NCBI RefSeq assembly: GCF_018860805.1
Contig: NZ_JAHKQR010000016.1
Coordinates: 62,001-126,000 of the forward strand
Direction: 5' to 3'
DNA from: Aestuariibacter sp. A3R04
Lineage (GTDB): Bacteria > Pseudomonadota > Gammaproteobacteria > Enterobacterales > Alteromonadaceae
Length of the DNA stretch: 64,000 nucleotides
In this document: piece after piece, positions 62,656 through 64,000 of the stretch
How the letters are laid out: every line of letters begins with the position of its first letter
Numbering within the stretch: the first letter of the stretch is position 1
Program-made: the position numbers and the translations under genes
Notes under the pieces: model-generated
Told to the model about the DNA's origin: nothing
The model's input: the letters and a program-made list of their open reading frames with translations, nothing else
The model's database searches: none

Positions 62656-63257
62656 GCTAACGCCTCCTCAAGCTGTTTCACTGCATCAGCAGTCATCAGC
62701 ACTTTTTCAAAAGCGATCAGGCTTACTGGGTCGAGACCAGCAACGTCACGTACGTCAACCTTATAGAGGTTACGTGCAGACAGGAACAAATTCTCATCAA
62801 CTTCAGGCGTTACGATAAGAACGTCGTTCAAATCCAGATCGTTCAGCTTAGCTATCAATTCCTTGGTTTTAGGCGCATCTACTGCGAACTTCTCAACAAC
62901 AACCAAACGGTCTTGACGAATCAGTTCAGACAGAATGCTTTTGATAGCACCGCGGTACATTTTCTTATTAACTTTTTGATCAAAGTCACGAGGCTTGGCA
63001 GCAAATGCACGGCCACCACCAACCCAAATTGGGCTGCGGATAGTACCGGCACGGGCACGACCAGTGCCTTTTTGACGCCATGGCTTCTTACCACCACCAC
63101 GTACTTCAGAACGCGTTTTTTGCGCTTTAGTACCCTGACGAGAACCTGCACCGTAAGCAACGACTACCTGGTGAACCAGGGCTTCGTTGAATTCACGTCC
63201 AAAGGTCGCTTCGGATACTTCAAGAGCGCTCTGCGCATCTTTCAATGTTAATTCCAT
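62652..63257 (-). CDS. rplD: 50S ribosomal protein L4
   Basis: L4 is a 50S assembly protein and, in E. coli, the autogenous repressor of the S10 operon. The sections [40 protein letters not shown] and [18 protein letters not shown] are conserved. ATG 63257 with GGAG seven bases upstream gives 201 aa, equal to E. coli; a GTG three bases earlier is rejected. Confidence 0.97.
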   Translation of the reverse strand: MELTLKDAQSALEVSEATFGREFNEALVHQVVVAYGAGSRQGTKAQKTRSEVRGGGKKPWRQKGTGRARAGTIRSPIWVGGGRAFAAKPRDFDQKVNKKMYRGAIKSILSELIRQDRLVVVEKFAVDAPKTKELIAKLNDLDLNDVLIVTPEVDENLFLSARNLYKVDVRDVAGLDPVSLIAFEKVLMTADAVKQLEEALA

Positions 63258-63275
63258 CACTTCACTCCCCAGACG

Positions 63276-63914
63276 TTACGCTTTAACAGCTGGCTTAACG
63301 ATAACATCGCCGCCAGTTGCGCCAGGTACGGCACCTTTAACCAGGATAAGGTTGTTTTCTACGTCTACACGTACAACTTCCAAAGATTGAGTAGTCACTT
63401 GCTTGTTACCAAGCTGACCAGCCATTTTCTTACCTTTGAAAACTTTACCTGGAGATTGGTTTTGACCAATTGAACCAGGTGCGCGGTGAGACAAAGAGTT
63501 ACCGTGTGTCATACGCTGTGAACTGAAGTTCCAACGTTTGATTGCACCAGCAAAACCTTTACCTTTAGATGTACCAGTTACATCAATTTTCTTAGTGTCG
63601 TTGAAGATTTCTACAGTAATTTCACTGCCCACTTCAATATCGGCACCTTCGTTGTCTTCCAGGCGGAATTCTACCAGAGAACGACCTGCTTCAACGCCAG
63701 CTTTAGCAAAATGACCTGCTTGTGCTTTGTTGACGCGGTTCGCTTTTTTAGTTCCAGCAGTAACCTGAAGAGCGCGATAACCGTCAGTTTCTTCAGTGCG
63801 TAACTGAGTAACACGGTTTGGGGTCGCTTCGATAACAGTCACAGGGATAGACGTGCCATCTTCAGTGAAGATGCGAGTCATACCCACTTTACGACCGACA
63901 AGACCAATCGCCAT
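63276..63914 (-). CDS. rplC: 50S ribosomal protein L3
   Basis: L3 is one of the two proteins that initiate 50S assembly. [20 protein letters not shown], the loop [28 protein letters not shown] (including the PrmB-methylated Gln position) and [11 protein letters not shown] are present. It has 212 aa. Confidence 0.97.
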   Translation of the reverse strand: MAIGLVGRKVGMTRIFTEDGTSIPVTVIEATPNRVTQLRTEETDGYRALQVTAGTKKANRVNKAQAGHFAKAGVEAGRSLVEFRLEDNEGADIEVGSEITVEIFNDTKKIDVTGTSKGKGFAGAIKRWNFSSQRMTHGNSLSHRAPGSIGQNQSPGKVFKGKKMAGQLGNKQVTTQSLEVVRVDVENNLILVKGAVPGATGGDVIVKPAVKA

Positions 63915-63932
63915 TGTTAATACCCTCTCTTA

Positions 63933-64000
63933 TTAGCCCAGGCTGATTTGAACATCAACGCCAGCAGCCAAGTCCAAACGCATCAACGCATCAACTGTTT
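63933..64000 (-). CDS. rpsJ: 30S ribosomal protein S10, C-terminal end, truncated by window edge
   Basis: The last 22 codons read TVDALMRLDLAAGVDVQISLG and then TAA, the conserved C terminus of S10. The gene begins outside the window, so the operon's promoter and any L4-responsive leader are not visible. It is 18 bp upstream of rplC. Confidence 0.93.
   Translation of the reverse strand, partial: TVDALMRLDLAAGVDVQISLG

Noticed and set aside
1-64000. tRNA or rRNA genes
   Set aside because: No cloverleaf with GGTTCGAATCC-type T-arm sequences or rRNA segments were noticed by eye. A tRNA search program would be decisive.

Overview
The window reads as chromosomal DNA of a marine gammaproteobacterium of the order Alteromonadales, most likely Alteromonadaceae. 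The evidence is the close match of the housekeeping proteins (HflX, MutL, FolE, FolM, Rsd, Zur, r-proteins) to enterobacterial ones, the conserved nnr-tsaE-amiB-mutL-miaA-hfq-hflX-hflK-hflC order, and the accessory content. No species can be named from sequence alone. Most of the window is dense, with short or negative intergenic gaps. One clearly accessory, AT-rich interval lies at about 13.4-18.6 kb.

Layout. 1-8.5 kb: end of an ABC exporter, an RraA-like protein, an ACT protein, an overlapping pyrC / tandem solute-binding protein / dbpA run, a PhnA-like protein, a lipocalin, an aldo/keto reductase and a VOC protein. 8.5-13 kb: a sucrose module with a fructokinase-type ROK kinase, an MFS permease and a divergent amylosucrase, whose catalytic triad falls at the same residue numbers as in the Neisseria enzyme. 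13.2-18.6 kb: a REP-associated tyrosine transposase (RAYT) among REP/REPIN-like palindromes, an 85-codon toxin-tail-like ORF, a three-gene operon (Fic protein, secreted Cys-rich protein, signal-anchored protein of unknown family) and a decayed Rhs core. 18.6-22.2 kb: divergent folE/folM, then aguA-aguB (agmatine to putrescine). 22.2-28.1 kb: the four ligase-associated DNA-damage-response genes as two divergent pairs. 28.2-36 kb: ubiG, DUF2237, aldehyde dehydrogenase with an acetolactate synthase-like enzyme, hemH with a DUF4112 protein, and an AbgT transporter. 36.1-46 kb: the hflC-to-nnr superoperon on the minus strand. 46-52.7 kb: queG, hemE, nudC/rsd, overlapping zur-cheX-yjbQ and an OmpA-family porin behind a sigma-54-like promoter. 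52.7-59.1 kb: dnaB, an ECF sigma / anti-sigma / DUF4097 operon, a MOSC protein and a DUF885 lipoprotein peptidase. 59.3-64 kb: the S10 ribosomal operon from rpsQ back to the end of rpsJ, closed by a strong terminator and not followed here by the spc operon.

The best candidate for something undescribed is the Fic / Cys-rich secreted protein / 344-residue protein operon, which sits in visibly AT-rich DNA between an Rhs relic and a RAYT/REPIN cluster. The two partner proteins match no family I can name. The composite setting is typical of polymorphic-toxin or other conflict cargo, but function is inference only. Many start codons were reassigned from ribosome-binding sites and family alignments recalled from memory. 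Several genes use TTG or GTG starts (hflX, mutL, folM, yjbQ, the ligase-associated exonuclease, dnaB, pdeM and abgT).
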